Source: Acidobacteriota bacterium (lineage in GTDB: Bacteria > Acidobacteriota > Terriglobia > Acidiferrales > UBA7541). From it: a stretch of DNA of 64,000 bases. The translations under genes and the position numbers were made by a program. Shown here in pieces: positions 42,553 to 51,571 of the stretch. Within the stretch, counting starts at the first letter, position 1. Every line of letters starts with the position of its first letter. Under the pieces are notes generated by a model. The model had not been told where the DNA came from, did no database searches, and worked only from the letters and a program-made list of their open reading frames with translations. The stretch is taken from positions 1 through 64,000 of the forward strand of contig QHYZ01000052.1 of the NCBI GenBank assembly GCA_003225295.1, written 5' to 3'.

Positions 42553-43497
42553 ATGATTGATCGCGCGGAAGCGTCTAGCATTCTGCGTGAGTCTACGGTC
42601 ACCGTATTCGTCAACTCCGTGGCCGGCGGAGGCCGGGCACGCTCTTGTCTGCCACCGATCCAGAAACTATTCGAAGCGTTCCGCATTCATGCGCAAATTG
42701 TGATGACGAACAGTGCGGCGGAACTCGAGTCGTCCGCGAAAAATGCCATATCGCAAGGAAGGCGTGTGCTGTTTGCCATGGGTGGAGATGGAACGTTTCA
42801 GGCGCTAGCGAACGCGGCATTCGGGGCCGACGCGCTCTTGGGTATTCTCCCTATCGGAGGAGGAAATGATTTCGCCGCGGCGCTGGCCTTGCCGGATGAT
42901 CCCGTCAAGGCGGCTGAAGCGATCCTGCGGGGCCAGCCGCGCTTTGTGGATCTTGTGAGAGTACGCACCGCCGAGGGGCGAGCGCGATTTTATGCAGGTG
43001 GGGGAGGTGTTGGACTTGACGCCGAGGCAGCGCGCTACGCGAATGGTCCGTACCGTTGGCTCCCCGGTCGATGGCGTTACATCGCGTCAGCACTACGAGC
43101 GCTGGTGAGCTACGTACCCCTCGAAGTCCGCATCGACTTTCCGGAGGGCGAGGTCGTCTCCTGGGAAGCGAAAGCGCTGCTGGCAGCGGTGTTGAATTCT
43201 CCGACCTATGGTGCCGGTTTGAGACTGGCTCCCGGCGCGACCCTCGACGACGGGTCGCTCCACGTGGTCCTGATCGAAGATATCGGTACGCTCGGAGTGC
43301 TGCGACTACTGCCGCGACTGATGGGCAGCGGTGAACTTCGAACTTCACGCGTGAAACGCTGGCGCGCCCAACACGTGCGGCTCACCACCGACCGGCCTTG
43401 CATGTTCCACGGCGACGGAGAGATTCTGGGGCCAACGCCCGTGGAAATCGAAGTGGTCCCCAGGGCCGTGCAGGTCTGGGCTCCCGTACGGCCATAG
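42553..43497 (+). CDS. Diacylglycerol/lipid kinase family protein (YegS/BmrU-like)
   Basis: 314 residues from the ATG at 42553 with AGGAG 7 nt upstream. The DAGK catalytic domain begins TVTVFVNSVAGGGRA, contains the ATP-binding FAMGGDGTFQALANAAFGADALLGILPIGGGNDFAAAL (about residues 75-115), and the C-terminal beta-rich half has LLAAVLNSPTYGAGLRLAPGATLDDGSLHVVLIED and HGDGEILGPTPVEIEVVPRAVQV. The enzyme would phosphorylate diacylglycerol or a related lipid (or sphingoid base) on the inner membrane. Monocistronic. Confidence 0.93.
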   Translation: MIDRAEASSILRESTVTVFVNSVAGGGRARSCLPPIQKLFEAFRIHAQIVMTNSAAELESSAKNAISQGRRVLFAMGGDGTFQALANAAFGADALLGILPIGGGNDFAAALALPDDPVKAAEAILRGQPRFVDLVRVRTAEGRARFYAGGGGVGLDAEAARYANGPYRWLPGRWRYIASALRALVSYVPLEVRIDFPEGEVVSWEAKALLAAVLNSPTYGAGLRLAPGATLDDGSLHVVLIEDIGTLGVLRLLPRLMGSGELRTSRVKRWRAQHVRLTTDRPCMFHGDGEILGPTPVEIEVVPRAVQVWAPVRP

Positions 43498-43696
43498 GGC
43501 ATGCGCTCCTGGCAGGCGGCGCCGAGCAACCGCGTATTTCTTGTGAAGCGACTACTGTCCGGCCTGGATTCCCTTCCCTGGACATTAGCCGAAGGTGAGG
43601 CTAGCGGCCTGCTCGCCGCCACCGGTCCGTGCAGTCGCTCTACCTGAAGAAACTCGGCTGGGACGATTCGGGGAGCAACTACACAACAGAGGAAGC

Positions 43697-46261
43697 TTAC
43701 TGAATCAGATCTAATACCAGGCCGGTGTAACGCCGCTGGAAACCCGCGAACTGGCCAAAGATGGGAGACGTGACGTTGTTATATACGTCGTGTGGGTTTT
43801 GACGATTCGTGATGTCAGTCGAATATACGCCGAGACGAACCTTGTGAGTCTTGGAACGCTCCGTGCGCGGTATGTGAACGGCAAACTCCCGGTAAAGCCT
43901 TACGTCAAGTGAGAAGTAAATGGGGAAGCGCTGGTCATCGGGCACACCGACATAGTTCTGCAGAACGTCTACGTTTGAAAATGGCAATCCCGAATGCGTG
44001 TCAGCTACGGGGCTAATAACCATTTTCCAGGGAAGACGGAAGAATCCCGAGGCTACAATGCGATTGGGAACGTCCGAGGACAAGATACCCGTAGCGTTCG
44101 GTCGAATTACCGGAACCTGAAAGGGGACAAGAGTATCCGAGAGCGAGTTGAGGTCCCCGCGTCCCCGGCTCCAGGTGTAGGACAGGCTCATATCGGCGCG
44201 TTCGCCAAGGCGATAGTGAGCGGTGATGTCAACCTGGTGATACTCTGAGACTGCCGAGTTCTTGAGAGCCAGCAATCCGCCTCCTCCGGCGGCGTGGAGG
44301 ACCGGATCGAGAAAAAAGAGATCCACGGTGTGGCTGTCAAGATAGCTAGCCCGGAGATTAAGATTCTTGCGCACTTGGTGTTCAAGCACGACATTCCAGC
44401 TAAACGTGCGAGGGCTTGATCCAGGGTCGCGCGGCACGCCAGGCGCACTGGGGGGCGCGCCCGAAACAAGATAGGAATTTACTAGCACGACGGGCTGGCC
44501 CATCAGCGCGCCGGAGGAATCGAAGAAGCTGAGTACGCGCGCCTGATTGCTGGTGAAGTCGGCCGCCAGCAACGGGACATGGCCGTAAACCTCGGCGGCT
44601 CCGGCACGGATTACGGTCTTTCCTTCATTCAGCGAATAGGCCGCGCCGATGCGTGGCGCGAAGGCGGCATCGCGACCGATGGATTGAGTGGTCAAACGTG
44701 CCCCGAAGCTGAGCGTCAAATGGCTGTTCAGAATCCAGTGATCCTGGATAAACTCCGCGACCTCCGCATCCGATGCGCTCAACAGGCCCGCGCCTTGAAA
44801 GTCGATCCGTTCGGCAACCGAGCCATCCTGCCTCAACAGCTCGAGCGGATGGGAAATGCTGCTACCGTCATAGTCACGATACAGGATATCCGTGCCCAAC
44901 CGCATTTCATGACTACCGTGCCACGACTTCGCCGAGAGCTGATACGCGGGCAAGACTTCCAATTGGTTGGCTCTCCGATTCCAACTATTGAAGTAATTGC
45001 CGCCCCACCCTGCCGGTGAGATTTCCATGTCGGCGGGTCCCTGCCCGTGGGCATTACTGTCGAAGCGGGTGTAGCGAACCACGGTGTTCAGCAACGCTCC
45101 TGAGCCGAACTGATAGGAATCGGAGAAGCCGATGGATACTCCCCTGCGGCCATAGTTCGTGGACGCGGTTTGCGGGATCAGCGCATTGATGTTGGCAAAG
45201 TCGAGTTCCATGGGGAAAACATTGGCGTTGAAGTTCAGCACGTGTCGAGGGGAAAGTATCACCTGAAGGTTCGTGAAGGACGAGACGCTTCTCGTCTTGA
45301 TCTCATTCTCGGGAAACGACAACCCGCGCACAGGCTGTCTTCGCAATTCGTAGGTCACCTCTTCGGTGAAATTCATCTTGTTTTTGATGAGCGGGCCTTC
45401 GAACTCAAATCGTGGCGTCCAGTTGGCTAGCCCCACGAGGTGATCGTTCTTTCCCCGGAATGCCGGGATGAAATCGCGCAGCTTGTAATCCCATGTGCCA
45501 GATGGCGGCTTCGTTTCGATGGTGGTCAGACCCCCGGTAAAACCTCCGTACGCAGAACTCTCGGGCGAACTGTAAACCGTCATGGATTGAATGATGTCGA
45601 CAGGAATGGGAATCGAAAAGCTTCCCGAGACGGGATCCACGTTTTCCGCCGAGTCCACCACCAGCATCCCCTGGCTTTCAGCCTGGCCCTTGAATGTCAG
45701 CTTGCCCGTGGAGGTCCGAATGACACCCGGAATCAAGGACAAAGCCTCAGTAAATTTCTGGGTGGGCAAAGGCAGGCTCTCCAATTGTTCGGTGTTGACC
45801 GTGGCAGTTATCGCTACATTCTGAGTGGCAATTTCGGGGGCCTCTCCTTGAACTTCGACTTGCTGATTAACCGAACTAATCTGTAGAACGAGGTCTTTGA
45901 CAAGCGCCTGGTCCGCACCGAGGGTTATCTTGGCGGACCAGGGCTTAAAGCCATCGGCACTCGCTTCCAGTGTGTAGGTTCCGGTGGCCAGAGCAGTGAA
46001 CTCGTAGCGGCCGTCCGCATCGCTAACCGTCGATGGGGGTACCGCTCCCATCGCCGGACCCGTCAACTTTACGGTGACTCCGCTAAGATTATTGGTGGCC
46101 CCTTCCCCGGAGACTACCGTGATCCTTCCCGTAAGAGAGCCCCTGGGAAGGTTGGAACCTGCGCTCTGTGGCTGTCGAGCGAAAGTCGGATAGGCGAGCA
46201 GCAGCAGCGCGATGGAAATCGTGCGGCAAGCGGGAAACACAACTCTTCGAGCCGTTTTCAT
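43697..46261 (-). CDS. TonB-dependent receptor with carboxypeptidase-regulatory N-terminal domain
   Basis: 854 residues from the ATG at 46261. Signal peptide (VVFPACRTISIALLLLAYPTFA), then a carboxypeptidase-regulatory-like Ig fold (TGRITVVSGEGATNNLSGVTVKLTGPAMGAVPPSTVSDADGRYEFTALATGTYTLEASADGFKPW) at about 45-120, a plug (VNTEQLESLPLPTQKFTEALSLIPGVIRTSTGKLTFKGQAESQGMLVVDSAENVDPVSGSFSIPIPVDIIQSMTVYSS) at about 155-245, and a barrel ending TGLVLDLIQ. Smaller than the ~1100-residue receptors common in the phylum. A monocistronic outer-membrane importer of unknown substrate. Confidence 0.92.
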   Translation of the reverse strand: MKTARRVVFPACRTISIALLLLAYPTFARQPQSAGSNLPRGSLTGRITVVSGEGATNNLSGVTVKLTGPAMGAVPPSTVSDADGRYEFTALATGTYTLEASADGFKPWSAKITLGADQALVKDLVLQISSVNQQVEVQGEAPEIATQNVAITATVNTEQLESLPLPTQKFTEALSLIPGVIRTSTGKLTFKGQAESQGMLVVDSAENVDPVSGSFSIPIPVDIIQSMTVYSSPESSAYGGFTGGLTTIETKPPSGTWDYKLRDFIPAFRGKNDHLVGLANWTPRFEFEGPLIKNKMNFTEEVTYELRRQPVRGLSFPENEIKTRSVSSFTNLQVILSPRHVLNFNANVFPMELDFANINALIPQTASTNYGRRGVSIGFSDSYQFGSGALLNTVVRYTRFDSNAHGQGPADMEISPAGWGGNYFNSWNRRANQLEVLPAYQLSAKSWHGSHEMRLGTDILYRDYDGSSISHPLELLRQDGSVAERIDFQGAGLLSASDAEVAEFIQDHWILNSHLTLSFGARLTTQSIGRDAAFAPRIGAAYSLNEGKTVIRAGAAEVYGHVPLLAADFTSNQARVLSFFDSSGALMGQPVVLVNSYLVSGAPPSAPGVPRDPGSSPRTFSWNVVLEHQVRKNLNLRASYLDSHTVDLFFLDPVLHAAGGGGLLALKNSAVSEYHQVDITAHYRLGERADMSLSYTWSRGRGDLNSLSDTLVPFQVPVIRPNATGILSSDVPNRIVASGFFRLPWKMVISPVADTHSGLPFSNVDVLQNYVGVPDDQRFPIYFSLDVRLYREFAVHIPRTERSKTHKVRLGVYSTDITNRQNPHDVYNNVTSPIFGQFAGFQRRYTGLVLDLIQ

Positions 46262-46441
46262 AGTGGTTGCGTGCATTCTCCGAAGACGTTTTCCGTCGAA
46301 AACTAATTTCCACCCTCGACTGATGATGCAACGCCCAAAGCACTCCGGGAGTTGCGTTATAGTCTTGCGGCTGGGCCCGAATTACCTACGAGTGCGCCAA
46401 CGCTGCTAGAAAGGCTCTTAGGAACAGTAAGCCGCGCTGTA

Positions 46442-47239
46442 CTACGGCGTATTCTTATGAAACACTTTGCGGCGAATATCCGGCCAGAATTCCTTCAATT
46501 CGTTGTTCATACCGTCATACAGAATCAAAAAGGCAAACGTGGAGGCGTTTCGCGAGGCGGTGCGATCCTCCGGAACATGGTAGGCATTGGAGAGTGCCGC
46601 GGCCGCCGCATTGCCAGCCGATTCCGAGAAATTGAAGCGCTCGTGTCCTGAATCCGTCCTAACAACAAAGAGCCGGTTGATAGCATGGTAGGCGCGGTGA
46701 GCGAAGCGCCCTTTTCCCAACTGGTAGTACCGCGGATCTTCATGTAGCAAGCTGGGGAAGATTGCTGTCGTCATATAGGTGCCGATGCTGTTATCGGCGA
46801 AGGACGCGCCATAGCGTTTTCCGTAGGCGTCCCATCCTTGTCCCCACTCTTTTGGATCATTCTTTGCTTGCGCGATTCCCGCCAGGATGACGTTGAAGGG
46901 ATAAGCCCCCCAATCAAAAACGCCGGCGGTTGCCAATCTGAACTTCTGTCCGGCGGTGAGCGGCGGAAGATTCTTGGTGTTTTCGACCGTCCCGTAGTTC
47001 GGCAGGACCTCGAAAATACGATCATTAATGGTTCCGGTTTCTTTCTCGAGCTTGCTCTTTCCAACCGTCCCGCCGGGTTTGTCTTTATCCTCCTTCCCCT
47101 CTTTCGTACTTCTTTTTTGGGGATCCGGAGCGGGCTGCTGGCCCTCTTGCTGTCGTGCCAAGGCAGGCGAAACGACAAGCAATAGTCCCACGAGAACTGA
47201 AAGCGCGATGTGACCCTGCATATCATTTTGCCTGACCAT
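46442..47239 (-). CDS. Conserved secreted hypothetical protein (acidobacterial)
   Basis: 265 residues from the ATG at 47239 (alternative ATG 47221), with signal peptide MQGHIALSVLVGLLLVVSPALARQ. A lysine/glutamate-rich linker (STKEGKEDKDKPGGTVGKSKLEKETG) follows, then a conserved region: PPLTAGQKFRLATAGVFDWGAYPFNVILAGIAQAKNDPKEWGQGWDAYGKRYGASFADNSIGTYMTTAIFPSLLHEDPRYYQLGKGRFAHRAYHAINRLFVVRTDSGHERFNFSE. This type recurs in Acidobacteria but has no assigned function; the tyrosine- and glycine-rich pattern hints at an envelope protein. Monocistronic. Confidence 0.8.
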   Translation of the reverse strand: MVRQNDMQGHIALSVLVGLLLVVSPALARQQEGQQPAPDPQKRSTKEGKEDKDKPGGTVGKSKLEKETGTINDRIFEVLPNYGTVENTKNLPPLTAGQKFRLATAGVFDWGAYPFNVILAGIAQAKNDPKEWGQGWDAYGKRYGASFADNSIGTYMTTAIFPSLLHEDPRYYQLGKGRFAHRAYHAINRLFVVRTDSGHERFNFSESAGNAAAAALSNAYHVPEDRTASRNASTFAFLILYDGMNNELKEFWPDIRRKVFHKNTP

Positions 47240-47467
47240 GGATAACCCTAATTGTCTCCCGGCACCGTGCATTTCAGTAGCAAAAGGGACGACCTCGTTT
47301 CCACAATGCTTGGTCCCAACTTAGATTCGCTGCATGAAGAAAGGGTTTTACCCGCAGGACACCCGGCAGGGGGGATTTTGCCCCGCGTCGCTCGTGGTTT
47401 CAGCAAAACGGCGCGCCTTTGCGGGCAGTTCCCCCGACCTAGCTCGCTTGCGGACGGAAAACGAGAG

Positions 47468-47830
47468 TCAGCTCTTTTTCTTCTCGATTTTGAGATTCAG
47501 AACGATGTCCTTGCGACTGTCGAAGCTGGAGACCGTACGGGTGGGAGATTTGGCGCCTTCTTTTTCCGCATGCAATTCGTAATCGGCATTAGGATCTAAG
47601 CCGCTGAAACGGTAGTTTCCGCTGTCATCGGTGTAACTGCTGCGGACGGAATTGGTGCGTACGTTTTTCAGAAAAACTACGCTGCCGGAAAGAGGGCTAT
47701 CGGACTTGTCCGCCACCACGCCGCGCACCGTGCGGAGCTGAGCTTCACGCTTCTTGTCCTGAGCCCCACCAACGGCAGCCAAGAGCGAGAGAAGCACCGC
47801 CACACCGCAAATGCGTCGCCGCACGTTCAT
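47468..47830 (-). CDS. Secreted carboxypeptidase-regulatory-like domain protein
   Basis: 120 residues. A signal peptide (ICGVAVLLSLLAAVGGAQ) is followed by a single Ig-like carboxypeptidase-regulatory domain: LRTVRGVVADKSDSPLSGSVVFLKNVRTNSVRSSYTDDSGNYRFSGLDPNADYELHAEKEGAKSPTRTVSSFDSRKDIVLNLKI. The lysine-rich end (IEKKKS) is unusual. Its ATG overlaps the stop of the similar gene upstream (ATGA at 47827-47830), so the two are coupled. Isolated domains of this type are thought to act as envelope binding modules; role not established. Confidence 0.85.
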   Translation of the reverse strand: MNVRRRICGVAVLLSLLAAVGGAQDKKREAQLRTVRGVVADKSDSPLSGSVVFLKNVRTNSVRSSYTDDSGNYRFSGLDPNADYELHAEKEGAKSPTRTVSSFDSRKDIVLNLKIEKKKS

Positions 47831-48282
47831 CCCTTGTCTCCTGCAGCCGGCTGCATTCGGAACACCATGCTTTCCTCATTCCCGCCGGTTTTGGCATCGA
47901 TGGTGCGGGTCTGCTCGGCGAAACCCTTTACGCGAACCAGCAGCTCATAATCTGAGCCCTGCGGCACACGGATGGCAAATTCACCGCGCGAATTCGTGTA
48001 GCTCTCCCAACGGAATTTCTTCTCTCCTGCCCGCCGGATGCGGAGTTGCACGCCCGGAAACGAAAGGGCTTTGTCCGTAAAGACGGTTCCGCGAATCAAA
48101 AAATCATTTGCGTGGCTGTATTTTTTCTTGGCCGGTTTACCCGGCGTGGCCGCAGGGGCTTGCGGAGCGGCGGCGGAACTAGGCGGCGGTGGCACCGCCT
48201 CCTGGACCTGTCCAAATGCCGCGCCCAAGGAAGCTACCAGCCCAGCCGTCGAGAGAATTGCCATCCATCGCGCCAAGTGCAC
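47827..48282 (-). CDS. Secreted carboxypeptidase-regulatory-like domain protein
   Basis: 151 residues from the GTG at 48282, which has AGGAG 8 nt upstream and starts a signal peptide (VHLARWMAILSTAGLVASLGAAFG); the frame is open to 48459 but that part is antisense low-complexity sequence of the zinc-ribbon gene. After a proline/alanine-rich linker (VPPPPSSAAAPQAPAATPGKPAKKK) comes an Ig-like domain, FLIRGTVFTDKALSFPGVQLRIRRAGEKKFRWESYTNSRGEFAIRVPQGSDYELLVRVKGFAEQTRTIDAKTGG. Coupled by a 4-nt overlap with the 120-residue homologue downstream. Confidence 0.82.
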   Translation of the reverse strand: MHLARWMAILSTAGLVASLGAAFGQVQEAVPPPPSSAAAPQAPAATPGKPAKKKYSHANDFLIRGTVFTDKALSFPGVQLRIRRAGEKKFRWESYTNSRGEFAIRVPQGSDYELLVRVKGFAEQTRTIDAKTGGNEESMVFRMQPAAGDKG

Positions 48283-48352
48283 TTTTCTGCTCCTGACAGA
48301 TTTAGATGGCGGTACGAGCACAGCAGGATGCCAGGCGGGTGGGACGTACCTG

Positions 48353-48601
48353 TTACTCCTCGTCTTCTTCGTCGTCGTCGTCATCATCATCGTCGATGAG
48401 GTCGCCATTTTCACCGGTCTTGCCTTCATCTTCCTCGTCGTCCTCTTCGTCCGAATCATCGGCGATGAGGTTTAGGTGGACGGGATGCGTCTGCGAGACC
48501 TCGAGTTCAGATTCACACTCGGGGCAACTCAGGATCTCGCCTTCTTCGACTTCGTCTTCATCGACATCGATTTCGGCGGAACATTCAGGGCAACGGATCA
48601 C
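48353..48601 (-). CDS. LysW-like zinc-ribbon protein with acidic tail
   Basis: 82 residues. The N-terminal 40 residues contain two CPEC pairs (Cys4/7 and Cys26/29) around IDVDEDEVEEGEILS, the zinc ribbon of LysW-type amino-group carrier proteins. Instead of the short EDWGE terminus expected of a carrier, it continues into about 35 residues almost entirely of Asp and Glu (DDSDEEDDEEDEG and a final run of Asp/Glu). No lysine or arginine biosynthesis genes are nearby, so a carrier role is doubtful; an electrostatic or metal-binding role is possible. Monocistronic, divergent from the Nudix gene. Confidence 0.78.
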   Translation of the reverse strand: MIRCPECSAEIDVDEDEVEEGEILSCPECESELEVSQTHPVHLNLIADDSDEEDDEEDEGKTGENGDLIDDDDDDDDEEDEE

Positions 48602-48736
48602 GGGTCCACCCTCCGTACAGTTGTTTGCAAAGTGGGGGTACGAGGACCGTGCCCGCCACCGTGCAGCGTATTATATACCGCGGGGTATGAAGTCAACTCC
48701 CGCGCTTGATGGCACTGCTTTGAATGCCATGGCATT

Positions 48737-49231
48737 ATGGGCAGAAAGATGTTGCCAATGAGTTCTTCCAGAGAATACCCCGAACGGCCAGTGGTTGGCA
48801 TCGGGGGCGTGATTATCGATCAGGGCCGCACGCTGCTGATCCGCCGCGGCAACCAGCCGTTGCTTGGTGAATGGTCAATTCCGGGTGGCACACTGGAGAT
48901 CGGCGAGAGTCTGGAGGAAGGTGTCGCTCGCGAATTGCTGGAAGAAACCGGAATCGAAGTTCGCGTTCTCGAGCTGATCGAAGTGTTCGATCGGATTTAC
49001 CTGCAGGATGGTTCAACCGGCGGAGCGGTTAAAGGAAGGCCGCGATTTCACTTTGTCATTGCGGACTATCTTTGCGAACGCCTCGGCGGTGAACCCCGCG
49101 CGGGAAGCGATGTAACTGAGGTGGCATTCGCACGCGAAGAGGAACTCGCCCGATTTCATCTTACGGAGACCGCCACACGCGTCCTGAAGAAAGCGTTCGC
49201 GATGGCCCACGCGCGGCAGTCCGCAGGATGA
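48737..49231 (+). CDS. NUDIX hydrolase
   Basis: 164 residues; ATGs at 48737 and 48758 are both possible, the second giving SSSREYPERPVVGIGGVII. The Nudix box GxxxxxExxxxxxxREUxEExGU is intact: GGTLEIGESLEEGVARELLEETGIEV (about residues 50-75), following LLGEWSIPGG. It would hydrolyse a nucleoside diphosphate linked to a variable group, perhaps as a house-cleaning enzyme. The gene lies divergently beside the LysW-like gene and convergently to the DUF4097 gene (16-nt gap). Confidence 0.92.
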   Translation: MGRKMLPMSSSREYPERPVVGIGGVIIDQGRTLLIRRGNQPLLGEWSIPGGTLEIGESLEEGVARELLEETGIEVRVLELIEVFDRIYLQDGSTGGAVKGRPRFHFVIADYLCERLGGEPRAGSDVTEVAFAREEELARFHLTETATRVLKKAFAMAHARQSAG

Positions 49232-49247
49232 AGGAGAGCACCCACGA

Positions 49248-50897
49248 TCAGGGAGCTTTGGCGATTTCGATGTTTCCGTTGGAATCAGTGAGCTGCAGCT
49301 GGCAGCCGCCCGAACCGATGGTGCCGTTTAGGGTATCGCCCCCGATGCTGCCCGTTGAAGTGACCGGCAATTGGGAAGATATCCGGCCGAATGAAGTCCT
49401 CGCCGTGAGGTTGTAGCCCAACCCCTCGGGAATGCTCACGCGGATGGAGGAGAACGATGTTTTGAGGGAAATGTCGCGGCAACCGCTGGCCGGACGCATG
49501 GCCGTCACCGAGATCGCTCCGTTCTGATTGTCCACGGTGATTCGCCCCCCGATCGATTCCAAGGTGACGCCAGCAAAAGAGGTATTCACGCCGGTGTCGC
49601 CCTTTACGTTTCTTGCGGTCACCGAACCATTGCTGTTTTCCACCGTCAGATTGCCGCTGATGCGTTCCGTCGAGACCCTTCCGAAACTGGTCTTGGCAAA
49701 AGTATCTCCGCCGATGTCGGTGAGCGTGATGTCCCCGTTCCCCGTGATGGCGCGAATTCCTTTCGGAACGTTTGAGGCTTCGATAGCGCCAAAGGAGGAC
49801 TTCAACGTGACGCTTCCGCGCGCGTCGCGCACGGTGATTCTTCCGTTGGAAGTTTCGGCCTGCAGAGCGCCACTGATGGTATCCAACTCAATGTTGCCGA
49901 AGGAATCGCGAATGGTCACGGAGCCGCCCGTCGCCGAGCTACCCTTGACCCGGCCATTGTTGGTGGTGCAATTCACGCGGCCACGGACATCGGCAAAGGT
50001 GACGTTGCCGAAACTATTGGTAATGTCAGCAGCACCGCCGACACCCAAAATCTCTACGTTTCCGTTGTTGTCGCGGACCGAAAGATCACCACGGATATTC
50101 CGTGCGTCGACGCTGCCGAACGAAGTTGTGATGTTTGCGGAGGCGGCATCCGTCAAGGTAACGGCGCCATTGCCGCCGGTAATGGTTGCCGCGCCCTGAA
50201 TACTTCGTGCTGTGATGCTGGCGAAACGATTGCGTACCTCGAGAGTGCCCTTTACGTCCGACACTTGCACGGAGCCGTTGTTGTCGCTCACGGAGACATT
50301 TCCCGTGGCCCCGGTAAGCTCAATGCTGCCAAAAGCATTGTTCCACCGGCCGGCGCCGGCGTCACGGACGGTGAGCATGCCGTAGCCGTTCTCGACATCC
50401 GCAGCTCCGTGAAGGCCGGCTACCTCAACACTCCCGAAACTGTTTCGCACGGTGATCGGCGCGTCGGAGGGCATGGCAATGTCATAACTGACGGACCACG
50501 AAGAGTTCTTGCTAGCGTGAAACCATTTCTTCTCTTCCTCGGGATAGATGGTCTTGATGCGGACTCCTTCGCCAGTCTGCTGTACTTCAATCTTGATTTT
50601 TTGCGCGAAGGATTCCGCTTCCTCGTGCGAACTCGCCTGCGCCCGGATGGTGGCAGAAATCTTGACCTCGCGGCCGGCCTCACCGTGGAGTCTGACGCTA
50701 CCGAACTTGTGCTCGACGCGCACGGACTGACCCGCCCCGAGCGTCACCGTCTGCTGAAAATCTCTCGACACTTGGTGCTGCGCGGAATTTGCGGCGGGCA
50801 CGGGCTTGGCCGTGAAAAGCAGCATCGCAGAGAGCAGTCCCGCAAGCGCGGCAAGCCGCAACGGCTCTCTTCGGAAAATGGATGGAATACGAATCAT
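49248..50897 (-). CDS. DUF4097-family secreted beta-repeat protein
   Basis: 549 residues with a signal peptide (LAALAGLLSAMLLFTAKPVPAANS). From about residue 60 it is an unbroken series of short beta units in which two phrases alternate: one ending in SFG (NSFGSVEV, TSFGSVDA, NSFGNVTF, DSFGNIEL, SSFGAIEA, TSFGRVST) and one containing NG (NNGSVQV, NNGNVEI, NNGRVKG, SNGRITV, GNGDITL, SNGSVTA). Each unit is about 20-21 residues. This looks like a right-handed beta-helix or solenoid, as in DUF4097/adhesin-like proteins. It is the last gene of the sigma/anti-sigma operon, overlapping the anti-sigma stop by one base (TAATG). Confidence 0.9.
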   Translation of the reverse strand: MIRIPSIFRREPLRLAALAGLLSAMLLFTAKPVPAANSAQHQVSRDFQQTVTLGAGQSVRVEHKFGSVRLHGEAGREVKISATIRAQASSHEEAESFAQKIKIEVQQTGEGVRIKTIYPEEEKKWFHASKNSSWSVSYDIAMPSDAPITVRNSFGSVEVAGLHGAADVENGYGMLTVRDAGAGRWNNAFGSIELTGATGNVSVSDNNGSVQVSDVKGTLEVRNRFASITARSIQGAATITGGNGAVTLTDAASANITTSFGSVDARNIRGDLSVRDNNGNVEILGVGGAADITNSFGNVTFADVRGRVNCTTNNGRVKGSSATGGSVTIRDSFGNIELDTISGALQAETSNGRITVRDARGSVTLKSSFGAIEASNVPKGIRAITGNGDITLTDIGGDTFAKTSFGRVSTERISGNLTVENSNGSVTARNVKGDTGVNTSFAGVTLESIGGRITVDNQNGAISVTAMRPASGCRDISLKTSFSSIRVSIPEGLGYNLTARTSFGRISSQLPVTSTGSIGGDTLNGTIGSGGCQLQLTDSNGNIEIAKAP

Positions 50898-51571
50898 TAC
50901 CGTTTAGTCTCCAAAACTTCCTCCAGCGCGTGCTGCTTTTCCTCATACATGGCGAGCAACTGGTAGCGCAGTTGCGCGTTCGATGGATTCATTCCCGCTT
51001 GCGCGCGCAGTTCAGCGATGGCGCTATCCAAAACAAGTAATTTCTCGTGATAGTCGGCGAGCAGCGGGGTCGCCGGACTTTCAAGTTGCGGCTTGGCCTC
51101 GGCCGCGAGCTTGTCAATCGACCGCTGGTAAGCCGTTTCCGCGCTTTCCACCTCTTTGAGGGCCTTGCTCTTTAGAAGTGATTGATCTTCGGTACCGCGC
51201 CCGTCGACTGGACGGCGAAGATAGATCCAGGCCGCGGAGAGCGTCAGAATCAGAACCAAGGCGCCGGCCAGGGCCGCTGGCCAGGCAGGCGAAAGGCTGG
51301 GCAGGAACGAGAACCAACCCTGGCGCTCGGCGCGCCGCGGATTTCGCGCCGCCTCTTCGGCCAGTGCGCGTTCGATCCGCGGCCAGAACGAAGGGCTGTC
51401 CGAGTAGTCGCGCAATTCCCCCGCCGCCACGCTCAGCGATTTCCAGGCACGAACCTCCTCCGCGCAGAGCGGGCAGGTGGCCGCGTGTGCTTCCAGCGCC
51501 GCCCATTCGGCGAGCGTGCCATCTTCGAAAATCGGATCGCGATCGTTACAAGTGACCTGCATGATTTTCAC
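50897..51571 (-). CDS. Membrane anti-sigma-like protein with zinc-finger N-terminus
   Basis: 224 residues; the GTG at 51571 overlaps the sigma factor stop, and an ATG at 51562 is the alternative. The N-terminus CNDRDPIFEDGTLAEWAALEAHAATCPLCAEEV has the His-x-x-x-Cys-x-x-Cys zf-HC2 arrangement that binds ECF sigma factors. A TM segment AWPAALAGALVLILTLSAAWIYL lies near residues 92-114, then a helical periplasmic tail (SLLKSKALKEVESAETAYQRSIDKLAAEAKPQLES). It would hold the sigma factor until an envelope signal is sensed. Translationally coupled on both sides. Confidence 0.87.
   Translation of the reverse strand: MKIMQVTCNDRDPIFEDGTLAEWAALEAHAATCPLCAEEVRAWKSLSVAAGELRDYSDSPSFWPRIERALAEEAARNPRRAERQGWFSFLPSLSPAWPAALAGALVLILTLSAAWIYLRRPVDGRGTEDQSLLKSKALKEVESAETAYQRSIDKLAAEAKPQLESPATPLLADYHEKLLVLDSAIAELRAQAGMNPSNAQLRYQLLAMYEEKQHALEEVLETKR

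Noticed and set aside
48353-48420. GTC/ATC trinucleotide run resembling a microsatellite
   Set aside because: It is the coding complement of the acidic Asp/Glu tail of the zinc-ribbon protein, so not an independent repeat feature.
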